A stretch of DNA of 27,677 nucleotides, taken from the NCBI GenBank assembly GCA_030018605.1, contig JASEHP010000003.1:1-27677 (forward strand). Reading direction: 5' to 3'. This stretch comes from Thermodesulfovibrionales bacterium (GTDB lineage Bacteria > Nitrospirota > Thermodesulfovibrionia > Thermodesulfovibrionales > UBA1546). The notes under the pieces are model-generated. The model had not been told where the DNA came from. It saw only the letters and a program-made list of their open reading frames with translations, and ran no database searches. This document shows positions 7,833 through 15,442 of the stretch, piece by piece. Position 1 is the first letter of the stretch. Each line of letters begins with the position of its first letter. Made by a program: the position numbers and the translations under genes.

Positions 7833-8573
7833 TTAACGAATCAACTGTTTTAAAATGCTCTTGGAACTTTCATCTTCGGGGTTCAGATCTATTGCCTTCT
7901 GCAATGCCCACATTGCCTTTTCATCCTCGCCCTTCTTCCAGTATGAAAATCCCAAATGGAAGAAGGCGTCAGAATCAGCCGGGCTTATGGCAACGAGCTT
8001 CTCCAGCGCCTCGATTGCCTTGTCAATCATGTTCTTCTTTGTATATGCCCTGCCTAAATGGTAATATACCATTGCGAATTTCGGGTCCCTCTGTATTACC
8101 TTTTCAAAGCGGGCTATCGCCTTGTCAACAGCGCCCTTGTGGTAATAGGCAACCCCTGCATAATAGCAAGGGGTTATGTATTCGGGATTCAGGATTATTG
8201 CCTTTTCAAGGCAGTCTATTGCCTCATCAATCCTGCACAGCCTGTAATATGCAAGACCCGTTGCAAAATGGGCATCAGCCCATCCAGGCTCTGCATCAAT
8301 TGCCCTTTTATAAAATTCTATTGCATCTTCAAGAAATGCATTGTCATACATGAGTTTGCCCATGTGGTAATTCGCCTCTGCATTCTTGGGTTCAATCTTC
8401 AGTGCGCTTGTCAGCTCACTGAAGGCATTGCCCAGTCCGCTCCCACCGCCCCTTCTTCTGTAAAGAAGAGCCCTGACAATATGGGCTTCTGTATCCTGTT
8501 TGAGAACCGCTCCACACTCCCTGCAGAACTTGCTGTCTTCGACATTCTCAGTTTTGCACTTTTCACATATCAT
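7833..8573 (-). CDS. Zinc-ribbon/TPR-repeat protein embedded in the nuo operon
   Basis: A 246-residue soluble protein. Its N terminus has a Cx2C...Cx2C zinc-ribbon motif (C3, C6, C17, C20; CEKCKTENVEDSKFCRECG). It is followed by about five consecutive 34-residue TPR units from about residue 58 to 240, recognisable from the repeated pattern A-x3-LG-x-AY-x3-G-x2-D-x-AI-x2-(F/L)-EKAI. TPR arrays bind proteins, so a role in assembly or scaffolding of complex I is plausible but inferred. The start overlaps the nuoG stop by four bases (ATGA) and nuoH begins 11 nt downstream, so it is translated within the operon. No signal peptide or membrane helix is seen. It is not a known core Nuo subunit. Confidence 0.9.
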   Translation of the reverse strand: MICEKCKTENVEDSKFCRECGAVLKQDTEAHIVRALLYRRRGGGSGLGNAFSELTSALKIEPKNAEANYHMGKLMYDNAFLEDAIEFYKRAIDAEPGWADAHFATGLAYYRLCRIDEAIDCLEKAIILNPEYITPCYYAGVAYYHKGAVDKAIARFEKVIQRDPKFAMVYYHLGRAYTKKNMIDKAIEALEKLVAISPADSDAFFHLGFSYWKKGEDEKAMWALQKAIDLNPEDESSKSILKQLIR

Positions 8574-11200
8574 TTTTTTAGCCTCCCTTTGATGATAGAT
8601 ACCTCCATATCCGCGATTATCGGTGCCTTTGTAACAGGATCAATTTGATACGCTAATAAGCTGAACGCGCCCTTTCCCTCAAAATTATTGGTAAGCATTA
8701 CATATGATGAATCAACCATATCATCTATAATTACAGGAAGCTCCATAGAACCTTTTTTTGAGGATACTCTCACCATCTCCCCATTCTGTAATGCAAGCAT
8801 ATTTGCAGTCTTATCATTGATTCTTGCAACAGCATGAGGATATATCTTCATTAAGGCTGAAGACTTCCTGCTTAGAGTGCCTGAATGGAATAAAGGTCTC
8901 TCTACCCTCAGATACAACTTTCCATCCGAACCCTGGGATCTGGAACCTGGGAACTGGAACCTGATTTCTTCCATCACATCCCTTAATGGTTCTCCCTTAT
9001 AAGGATAAATTCCCTCTCCTTTTTCTATATCTTCATATGTAAGGTTTTTATGTAAAGGGGATGCCTTGCAAATCTCATTGAATATATCTTCAACATTTGA
9101 ATAATTGAACTTCTCGCCCATATTCTTTGCGATCTCAGAGATAATCCTCCAGTCCTCCATCCCCTCCCTGTTTACTGCCTTTCTCACACGCTGTATTCTT
9201 CTTTCCATGTTTGTGAATGTGCCGTCCTTTTCAGCCCAGCTAAGCGCAGGCAGCACGACATCGGCAAGCCTCCCTGTTTCTGTAAGAAATATGTCCTGCA
9301 CAACAAGGAACTCGATATTTTTAAGCACTGATTCCGCTGACTTAGAATCAGGAAGATTATAAGCAGGATTTTCACCCATTACATACATTGCTTTCAGAGA
9401 GCCGTTTCTCGCAGTGTCTATCATCTCAAATATTGTAAGCCCTTGTTTTTCAGGTATCTCACTCTTCCAGATACTTTCGTACCTTCTTCTGAACTCCATA
9501 TAAGAAACGGGCCTGTATCCGGGCAGTATATCAGGAGCGCATCCCATGTCAAGAAGTCCCTGCTCATTTGCCCGATCAGAGAGGAGATATATTCTTCCGT
9601 TAATAAGATAATTTATTGCCGATAGCAGCAGGAGATGATAGCTTGCTCCATTGCTCTGTGTCGTCTCCTTGCCTATTACTATTGATGGGTTTGTGGATTC
9701 TGAAAGGATATTCAAAAACTCATTAAAGTCTTTCTCCTTGATTTTGCAAATATTCTTTACATCCTCGATGGAAGTGCTTATATCCTTTATCTTTGCCTCA
9801 AGTTTAGGATTTGCACCCGAAAGTCCCTTCTTATTTTTTAATGCAGTAACAATACCTTCAAGTAGAACATCCTCTGTGTATAAGACCGGCGCAAGCTTTT
9901 GTGGACTGCAATACTCAATGCCTTTAAAATTTCCGATTGTGAGTATGTTGCCGCCATTCCTTGAACATGCCCTTATCTGAAGCCCGAGAATAGGATTTAC
10001 TGTTGTCGGGTCCCCACCGGCCACAAATACAAGATCAGAATTTGAAAGACCTGGTATTATGTTTGCTGTTGCACCCTGCCCAAAGATATTCTCTATAAAA
10101 TTCTGGGCGCCTGCAAAGCCTGTCCTCGCAGCGCTGTCAATGTTATTTGTCCCGAGCGCAACTCTCATAAATTTCTGGAATATATAATTGTCCTCATTCG
10201 TGCATCTCGGTGAGGCAATTCCAGCTATTGCAGAGTTGCCATACTTCTCTTTAATCTCTGACAGTTTTTTTGCAACAAGGCTTATGGCCTCTTCCCATGT
10301 CGCCTCCCTGAAAAGATTAGCTGTTAGCTGATAGCTGTCAGCTGATAGCTTCGGAGCTATTCTGATTAGCGGTTTGGTCAGCCTCTCTTTGCTTCCTACA
10401 AACTCATATCCGAATCGCCCCCTCGTACAGAGAAGCCCGTTATTAACAACAGAGCCGATTCTGGGAACAACCCTCTTAATCATATCATCACGAACCTGAA
10501 CAATAAGAGTGCATCCAACACCACAATAGGGACAGATTGTCTCTGTTTCATTCACCATCTGCCACGGCCTGTAGCCGTGCCTGTGAAGCCTTGACATGGT
10601 TGCTCCAACAGGGCATACAGAGATGCAGTTCCCGCAGTATTCGCAATCATATTTGCCTCCAGAGAAAGGCTCAATGTGAGAATGGCCTCCTCTGCTTATA
10701 ACGTCAATTGCCGCGGCGCCCTGAAGCCCCCTGCACATCCTGACGCATCTGGTGCACATAATACACCTTCCCATGTTGCGAACAATAACAGGGTCTTCGA
10801 GGCTTTCAGGGACTTTTCTCTTCTTTTCTTTATATCTGCCCTTTGCAGGCCCGTATTTTTCTACAAGGTCCTGAAGCTCACATTCACCAGCCTTGTCACA
10901 ATAAGGACAGTCGAGCGGATGGTTAATAAGCAGAAATTCGAGTATGCCTCTTCTGACATTGGCTATCTGCTCTGTCTCTGTTCTGACAACCATTCCGTCA
11001 GCAGCCATAAGAGTGCAAGCTGTCTGCAGTCTCGGCACCTTTGCAATCTCAACAAGACACAACCTGCAGCCGCCGTATTTTTCAAGCTGTTCATGCCAGC
11101 AGAGAGTGGGTATCTTTATCCCTGCAGACCTCGCAGCCTCAAGCACCGTGACAGGCTTCTCTAATTTAATCTCTTTGTTGTTAATAGTGATTGTAATCAT
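8570..11200 (-). CDS. nuoG: NADH-quinone oxidoreductase subunit G (complex I, FdhA-like)
   Basis: The large iron-sulfur subunit of the NADH-dehydrogenase module. The order is: N-terminal [2Fe-2S] domain (CWHEQLEKYGGCRLC...C, residues about 34-63), His-Cys [4Fe-4S] motif (HPLDCPYCDKAGEC), a two-cluster ferredoxin segment (CIMCTRCVRMC; CEYCGNCISVC), then a molybdopterin-oxidoreductase domain (CPYCGVGC...C) and a MopB C-terminal domain with VMLTNNFEGKGAFSLL. The position of the FDH catalytic Cys/Sec-His is Gly361-Phe362 (AARTGFAG), so no formate catalysis is expected. The ATG at 11200 is the likely start (876 residues); a TTG at 11203 is adjacent. An ATCAAAGT octamer array runs into the start codon, and no Shine-Dalgarno is visible. 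Two repeat-derived inserts lie in frame, at about residues 284-294 and 746-756. Confidence 0.94.
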   Translation of the reverse strand: MITITINNKEIKLEKPVTVLEAARSAGIKIPTLCWHEQLEKYGGCRLCLVEIAKVPRLQTACTLMAADGMVVRTETEQIANVRRGILEFLLINHPLDCPYCDKAGECELQDLVEKYGPAKGRYKEKKRKVPESLEDPVIVRNMGRCIMCTRCVRMCRGLQGAAAIDVISRGGHSHIEPFSGGKYDCEYCGNCISVCPVGATMSRLHRHGYRPWQMVNETETICPYCGVGCTLIVQVRDDMIKRVVPRIGSVVNNGLLCTRGRFGYEFVGSKERLTKPLIRIAPKLSADSYQLTANLFREATWEEAISLVAKKLSEIKEKYGNSAIAGIASPRCTNEDNYIFQKFMRVALGTNNIDSAARTGFAGAQNFIENIFGQGATANIIPGLSNSDLVFVAGGDPTTVNPILGLQIRACSRNGGNILTIGNFKGIEYCSPQKLAPVLYTEDVLLEGIVTALKNKKGLSGANPKLEAKIKDISTSIEDVKNICKIKEKDFNEFLNILSESTNPSIVIGKETTQSNGASYHLLLLSAINYLINGRIYLLSDRANEQGLLDMGCAPDILPGYRPVSYMEFRRRYESIWKSEIPEKQGLTIFEMIDTARNGSLKAMYVMGENPAYNLPDSKSAESVLKNIEFLVVQDIFLTETGRLADVVLPALSWAEKDGTFTNMERRIQRVRKAVNREGMEDWRIISEIAKNMGEKFNYSNVEDIFNEICKASPLHKNLTYEDIEKGEGIYPYKGEPLRDVMEEIRFQFPGSRSQGSDGKLYLRVERPLFHSGTLSRKSSALMKIYPHAVARINDKTANMLALQNGEMVRVSSKKGSMELPVIIDDMVDSSYVMLTNNFEGKGAFSLLAYQIDPVTKAPIIADMEVSIIKGRLKK
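8931..8963. repeat. GGAACCTGG-type repeat inserted inside nuoG
   Basis: The plus strand reads CCCTGGGATCTGGAACCTGG and then GAACTGGAACCTG, a set of near-tandem units of about ten bases. In nuoG it encodes FQFPGSRSQGS, a low-complexity insert just before the MopB C-terminal domain (KLYLRVERPLFHSGTLSRKS). The unit style resembles dispersed repeats normally found between genes. Confidence 0.55.
10319..10350. repeat. AGCTGATAGCTG-type repeat inserted inside nuoG
   Basis: A 32-bp block is made of AGCTGTTAGCTG, ATAGCTGTC and AGCTGATAGCT units. It encodes LSADSYQLTAN, placed between KPLIRIAPK and FREATWEEAI. The plus-strand operon's paralogue (RKEGSLVPATWDEAL) lacks it. The frame stays open, so this is a repeat element tolerated in coding sequence. 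Confidence 0.6.
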
Positions 11201-11272
11201 CAAAGTATCAAAGTATCAAAGTATCAAAGTATCAAAGCTTTGACGCTCTGACCCTCTGACCCTTTGACACTT
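11199..11272. repeat. ATCAAAGT octamer array and GAC-rich tail (nuoF-nuoG spacer)
   Basis: Five tandem ATCAAAGT units (the last ATCAAAGC) span 11199-11238 and overlap the nuoG ATG. They are followed by CTCTGACC/CTTTGAC units up to the nuoF stop. CAAAG and CTTTG words in the two halves can pair. The array occupies the place where a nuoG ribosome-binding site would be expected, and none is seen. Array length could be polymorphic. Confidence 0.8.
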
Positions 11273-12530
11273 ATTCATATTTACATTCCCCATTCTTTAT
11301 ATGTTCCTCAAACTCATTCCTGAAATGTTTTATGTAATTCTGGACAACAGAGGCTGCTCCGTCTCCCAGCGGGCAGAAGGTCTTGCCAAGCATATTTCCT
11401 GAAACAGAAAGCAGAAGCTCTATGTCTCCTTCCACGCCTGCGCCGTTTTCTATCCTTTCAAGAATACTTCTCAGCCAGCCCGTTCCTTCCCGGCATGGCG
11501 TGCATTTGCCGCATGACTCATGCTCAAGGAATTTCAGCGTCCTGTGACAGACTCTAACGAGACACACAGTTTCATCCATAACAATTACAGCGCCTGAACC
11601 GAGCATGCTCCCGTGCTTTGGCATATTTACAAAATCCATTGGGCAGTCTATCTTGTCTGGAGGAAGAACCGGCGTTGTAATCCCCCCGGGAATCACAGCC
11701 TTAAGATTCTTCCCGTCCTTAATTCCTCCGCAGTGTTTATAGATTATGTCGCGCAGGATTGTGCCCATAGGCAGTTCATAAACACCGGGTTTTTCAACAT
11801 ACCCGCTTACACAATACAGTTTCAGCCCCGGGCAATCCGGACTTCCGATCTTTGAATATTCTTCACCGCCAATTTCTATGATAAGGGGGATGTTTGACAG
11901 CGTCTCTACGTTATTGACCACTGTAGGCTTTGCGAAAACTCCCACGTTTACAGGAAACGGGGGCCTCATCCTCGGCTGTCCCTTATTTCCCTCCAGTGAT
12001 TCTATTAAAGCGGTTTCTTCACCGCATATGTATGCGCCTGCGCCGCGATGAACAACGAGATGAAACTTTATGCCCTTCCCTAAAATATTATCACCGAGAA
12101 GATTGTTTTCATATGCCTGCGCAATTGCCCTGTTCAGGATATGATACGCGCCAGGATACTCGCCTCTGAGGTATATGTATCCGTACTGTGCTCCGATAGC
12201 ATAACCGGATATGACCATCCCTTCTATCAGGAGATGCGGATTCTTCTCAAGTATCGGTCTGTCCTTGAATGTGCCCGGTTCTCCTTCATCTGCATTACAT
12301 AGGAGATATTTCGGGAATTTCGTGTCAGCACAGGCAAACAACCATTTCATTGCGACAGGAAAACCTGCTCCTCCCCTTCCTCTCAGCCCTGATTTCTTCA
12401 CCATCTCTGTTATTTCCTGCGGCTTGTCTTCAAACGCCTTGGGAAGACTCCTGTATCCGCCGACTCTCTTATACTCGTTAATATCGGCTGAGTTCGGGTT
12501 ATCTATATTTTTTAAAAGTACTTTTTCCAT
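11271..12530 (-). CDS. nuoF: NADH-quinone oxidoreductase subunit F (complex I, NADH/FMN)
   Basis: The NADH-oxidising flavoprotein of complex I. The 419-residue product carries the FMN/NADH-binding glycine-rich motif SGLRGRGGAGFPVAMKW (about residues 47-63), CNADEGEPGTFKDRPILE (about 79-96), a second glycine/acid region GAGAYICGEETALIESLEG, the SLBB domain (about 240-290), and the N3-cluster motif ESCGKCTPCREG with a fourth Cys in TFCPLGDGAA. The length is typical of a stand-alone NuoF. It lies about 100 nt after nuoE, across a CAG/TAG-type repeat array, and about 70 nt before nuoG. It is clearly distinct from the larger NuoF-like protein at 21078-22940. Confidence 0.97.
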   Translation of the reverse strand: MEKVLLKNIDNPNSADINEYKRVGGYRSLPKAFEDKPQEITEMVKKSGLRGRGGAGFPVAMKWLFACADTKFPKYLLCNADEGEPGTFKDRPILEKNPHLLIEGMVISGYAIGAQYGYIYLRGEYPGAYHILNRAIAQAYENNLLGDNILGKGIKFHLVVHRGAGAYICGEETALIESLEGNKGQPRMRPPFPVNVGVFAKPTVVNNVETLSNIPLIIEIGGEEYSKIGSPDCPGLKLYCVSGYVEKPGVYELPMGTILRDIIYKHCGGIKDGKNLKAVIPGGITTPVLPPDKIDCPMDFVNMPKHGSMLGSGAVIVMDETVCLVRVCHRTLKFLEHESCGKCTPCREGTGWLRSILERIENGAGVEGDIELLLSVSGNMLGKTFCPLGDGAASVVQNYIKHFRNEFEEHIKNGECKYE

Positions 12531-12543
12531 AAATTAAATCCGC

Positions 12544-12626
12544 TCAGCAGAGCAGCAGACCAGTAGAACAGCAGTTTTCTACACTCCTTTTTCTATTGCA
12601 CTGTCGTTCTTCTGCTCTATTGCTCC
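12544..12626. repeat. CAG/TAG-rich inverted repeat array (nuoE-nuoF spacer)
   Basis: The plus strand has CTCAGCAGAGCAGCAGACCA with GTAGAACAGCAG, then CTATTGCACTGTCG and TTCTTCTGCTCTATTGCTCC. This is the same inverted style as 6694-6772. It fills nearly the whole spacer and could fold into a hairpin in the nuo mRNA. Confidence 0.65.
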
Positions 12627-12629
12627 ACC

Positions 12630-13094
12630 TCATTTATATTTCTCTAATATCTCCTCTATATACTTTTCCGTAAGGTTCTCATAAAAATCATCATTCAGAA
12701 GCATTGCAGGAGCTGTGCCGCATGCGCCTATGCATTCCATAATAACAAGTGAAAACCTTTTGTCAGGAGTTGTCCCTCCTGGTTCAAGCCCGTATTTATT
12801 CTTAAGGAAATCCGACAGCTTCTCTGCGCCAAGTATCATGCATGAGACATTTGTGCATAGCTGCACAACATGCCGCCCCATAGGCTTATGCTTATACATT
12901 GCATAAAACGTCCCCACTCCTCTTGCAATCGCCTTCGGGACACCGAGAGCATTTGAGACAGCTTCATATGCATCAGCTCCGAGATATCCGAATTCTCTCT
13001 GTGCAATATAAAGAGCAGGCAATAGGGCAGCGCTCGCATCCGGATACTTCTGCCTTATCTCATTCAGTTCTTTTATCGCTGCTTCGCTCAACAT
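12630..13094 (-). CDS. nuoE: NADH-quinone oxidoreductase subunit E (complex I, [2Fe-2S])
   Basis: The thioredoxin-fold [2Fe-2S] (N1a) subunit of the NADH module. The 154-residue product has the four expected cysteines in CTNVSC (Cx4C) and CIGACG (Cx3C), with the N-terminal helical segment ALLPALYIAQREFGYLGADAYEAVSNAL typical of the family. The length matches bacterial NuoE. AAGGAGG lies about 12 nt upstream of the ATG. It follows the cyclic-nucleotide-binding-domain gene by 19 nt. Confidence 0.96.
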   Translation of the reverse strand: MLSEAAIKELNEIRQKYPDASAALLPALYIAQREFGYLGADAYEAVSNALGVPKAIARGVGTFYAMYKHKPMGRHVVQLCTNVSCMILGAEKLSDFLKNKYGLEPGGTTPDKRFSLVIMECIGACGTAPAMLLNDDFYENLTEKYIEEILEKYK

Positions 13095-13113
13095 AAGGCT
13101 GCTTGCCTCCTTG

Positions 13114-13578
13114 TTATTTGCTCTTCCCGAACATCATGTGCATAAGGTCAGTCTGCTGCGAATTCATGTTCCTGACCAGTGCAGCAAGGTCTATCGCAAT
13201 ATTCCGCAGTATCTTTAAAACAATTACAGGGTGGGTCTCTGCCAGTTTGTCAAACTCATATCTTTCAAGCACCAATAATTGAGTTTCTTCTTCTGCAATG
13301 GTGGTTGCATTATGCTTTTTCCCGTCAAGAAATGACATTATCCCGAATTCCTGTCCTTTCTTCAGAGTTGCAACCAGGAACTGGTCTCCTTCAACAGTTA
13401 TCCTCTCCACTCTCACCTTGCCTTTTTCAATGATATTGAGGTTGTTATTTCCTGATTCTCCTTCCTTATATATCACCGCGTCTGGTTTGAAATCCCTTAC
13501 CTCCATGAGGTTGCTGATTATTTCTCCTTCACTCGCGTTAAGGTCCCGAAATAAATTAATCCCTTCTACAATGTCCAT
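13114..13578 (-). CDS. Cyclic-nucleotide-binding-domain protein embedded in the nuo operon
   Basis: A 154-residue soluble protein consisting of one CRP-like β-roll (about residues 5-120; typical segments VIYKEGESGNNNLNIIEKGKV, GQEFGIMSFLDG and TQLLVLERYEFDKL) and a short C-terminal helix, with no helix-turn-helix. It is therefore not a transcription factor of the CRP type. The phosphate-binding cassette (FGIMSFLDGKKHNATTIAE) is present in outline but lacks the canonical arginine, so cyclic-nucleotide binding is uncertain. It has AGGAGG in front of its start, lies 9 nt after nuoD and 19 nt before nuoE, and must be co-expressed with complex I. A role in regulating complex I is inferred only from position. 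Confidence 0.9.
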   Translation of the reverse strand: MDIVEGINLFRDLNASEGEIISNLMEVRDFKPDAVIYKEGESGNNNLNIIEKGKVRVERITVEGDQFLVATLKKGQEFGIMSFLDGKKHNATTIAEEETQLLVLERYEFDKLAETHPVIVLKILRNIAIDLAALVRNMNSQQTDLMHMMFGKSK

Positions 13579-13587
13579 GCTTGCCTC

Positions 13588-14778
13588 CTATCTGTCACAC
13601 TCACCGAGAACTATATCTATAGTCCCTATATTTGCGATAACGTCTGCGACAAGGCCGCCCTCGCATAATTTCGGCAGAATTGATGCATGAACAAAAGAAG
13701 GCGCTCTCACTTTCATCCTGTACGGCTTGCCGGCGCCGTCGCTTACAAAATAAAATCCGAGTTCCCCTTTAGGAACCTCTGTAGCAGAATATATCTCTCC
13801 TTCAGGAGCGCCAGGACCTTTTGTTATGAGGACAAAGTGATGTATGAGATGTTCCATATCCTTTAAGACCATATCTTTGGGAGGGAGGGTAAATTTGGGG
13901 GAATCAGCCATCACATGCCCTGTGGGTAGTTTTTCAATGCACTGCTTAATTATCCTGTTTGCCTGCCTCATCTCACCTATTCTGACAAGATACCTGTCAT
14001 AGCAATCTCCGTTTTTTCCCAATGGGACATCAAACTCAACCCTGCCATACGCATCGTAAAGAGCATGTTTTCTTACGTCATAGTTCACGCCGGAGCCCCT
14101 CAGCATACCGCCCGTAAGCCCCCAGTTTACAGCATCTTCAGAGGAAATGACTCCTATGCCGACCGTCCTCTTCTTCCAGACCCTGTTTTCCGTGACAAGT
14201 GTTTCATAGTCATCCATCCTGGCAGGAAATTCAAGAACAAATTCATAAAGCTCGTCAAGAAATTCCTGTGAAACGTCGTTCCGCACACCCCCAATCCTCG
14301 GATAACTTACCGTGAGCCTTGCCCCGCACAATGTTTCAAAAAGGTCAAGGATGCGCTCCCTTTCCCTGAATGCATACAAAAATGGAGTTGTTGCTCCGAT
14401 ATCAAGGACATGGGTTCCAAGCCATATGATGTGGCTTGAAATCCTTCCCATCTCGGCAACCATGGTTCTGATAAACTTCGCCCTTTCAGGCGCTTCAATG
14501 CCAAAAAGTTTTTCAACAGCATTTACATAGCCGACATTGTTGTTCATGGATGATATGTAATCAAGCCTGTCGGTCAGCGGAAGCGCGGAAAAATATGTTC
14601 TGTCTTCCCCGAGTTTCTCTATTCCCCTGTGGAGATAGCCGACATGAGGGGTGCATTTAATAACAGTCTCGCCGTCAAGATTAAGAGCGAGCCTCAGAAC
14701 ACCGTGGGTTGCCGGATGCTGCGGCCCCATGCTGATGCTTAATTCTCTTGTCTCAAATGGTTTTTCTATCTGTTCCAT
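13588..14778 (-). CDS. nuoD: NADH-quinone oxidoreductase subunit D (complex I, quinone site)
   Basis: The 49-kDa-type subunit of complex I, descended from the [NiFe]-hydrogenase large subunit, which with NuoB forms the quinone reduction site beside cluster N2. The product is 396 residues and not fused to NuoC. Signatures include SMGPQHPATHGVLRLALNLDGE with the quinone-site histidine (about residues 16-37), GYLHRGIEKLGEDRTY, and the canonical C terminus ANIGTIDIVLGECDR. No hydrogenase-type Cx2C pairs are present, as expected for NuoD. A palindromic repeat lies upstream, between nuoC and nuoD. Confidence 0.97.
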   Translation of the reverse strand: MEQIEKPFETRELSISMGPQHPATHGVLRLALNLDGETVIKCTPHVGYLHRGIEKLGEDRTYFSALPLTDRLDYISSMNNNVGYVNAVEKLFGIEAPERAKFIRTMVAEMGRISSHIIWLGTHVLDIGATTPFLYAFRERERILDLFETLCGARLTVSYPRIGGVRNDVSQEFLDELYEFVLEFPARMDDYETLVTENRVWKKRTVGIGVISSEDAVNWGLTGGMLRGSGVNYDVRKHALYDAYGRVEFDVPLGKNGDCYDRYLVRIGEMRQANRIIKQCIEKLPTGHVMADSPKFTLPPKDMVLKDMEHLIHHFVLITKGPGAPEGEIYSATEVPKGELGFYFVSDGAGKPYRMKVRAPSFVHASILPKLCEGGLVADVIANIGTIDIVLGECDR

Positions 14779-14802
14779 AGTTTATCTAAATTCAAACCGC
14801 CT

Positions 14803-14867
14803 GTCATTCCTGCGAGAGCAGGAAGCTATCTTTTTCTATTCTGGATTCCCGCCTATGCGGGAATGAC
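14803..14867. repeat. Palindromic GTCATTCC...GGAATGAC element (nuoC-nuoD spacer)
   Basis: A 65-bp element has GTCATTCCTGCGAGAGCAGG on one side and CCCGCCTATGCGGGAATGAC on the other, around TATCTTTTTCTATTCTGGATT. It is a well-known type of intergenic repeat (GTCATTCCCGC...) and would form two hairpins or one bent hairpin in the transcript. Confidence 0.8.
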
Positions 14868-14875
14868 AGAATAGG

Positions 14876-15409
14876 TTATTCCTGCCAGTCAAATTCTTTA
14901 AATCTCTTTGCCCTCTCAAGAACTGCTCCAAACCCTAACCATTCCTTCTCCGGCCCCTTCACCGGATAATCCTTTCGCAGGGGATGGCCTTCCCAATCCT
15001 CAGGCATAAGCACTCTCCTCATATCAGGATGCCCTTTAAAAATAATCCCGAACATGTCATAGCATTCTCTTTCATGCCAGTTTGCTCCTGCCCATACAGC
15101 CGTAACAGAATCAATCTCAGGGCTGCTTTCCGCCACCGCTGCCTTTAACCTTATTGCATGACAGCGCTGTATTGAATAAAGATGGTAGACAACTTCAAAT
15201 CTCTTTTCCTTTTTGCCAAAATAATCAACACCGCACAAATCCACAAGATAGTCAAAACAAAGGTCAGAATCGTCATGGAGATACCTGCATATCTCAAGAA
15301 TCCTGTCTTTCTTTAATGTGACAGCAACCTGCTCCCTGAATTCCTTTACATCAAGGACTTCATCCGGGAATTTTTCTCTTATCTTTTCTGCTATCTGTAA
15401 TGGTTCCAT
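14876..15409 (-). CDS. nuoC: NADH-quinone oxidoreductase subunit C (complex I)
   Basis: The 30-kDa-type peripheral subunit that supports NuoD and NuoB. The 177-residue product shows the family signature WHERECYDMFGIIFKGHPDM (about residues 111-130) followed by RRVLMPEDWEGHPLRKDYPV. It is separate from nuoD. The start ATG at 15409 gives a normal N terminus (MEPLQIAEKIREKFPDEVL). It lies 33 nt after nuoB, and that spacer holds a TAACGCG-type short repeat. Confidence 0.96.
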   Translation of the reverse strand: MEPLQIAEKIREKFPDEVLDVKEFREQVAVTLKKDRILEICRYLHDDSDLCFDYLVDLCGVDYFGKKEKRFEVVYHLYSIQRCHAIRLKAAVAESSPEIDSVTAVWAGANWHERECYDMFGIIFKGHPDMRRVLMPEDWEGHPLRKDYPVKGPEKEWLGFGAVLERAKRFKEFDWQE

Positions 15410-15417
15410 ATCAACTC

Positions 15418-15438
15418 CGTAACGCGTAACGTGTCACG
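15418..15438. repeat. Short TAACGCG/GTCACG repeat (nuoB-nuoC spacer)
   Basis: CGTAACGCGTAACGTGTCACG contains tandem CGTAACG words related in style to the blocks in the nuoK-nuoL and nuoA-nuoB spacers. A very short block with unknown role. Confidence 0.4.
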
Positions 15439-15442
15439 TTTT

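Noticed and set aside
11199..11238. CRISPR array
   Set aside because: The octamers are directly adjacent with no spacers and there are no cas genes.
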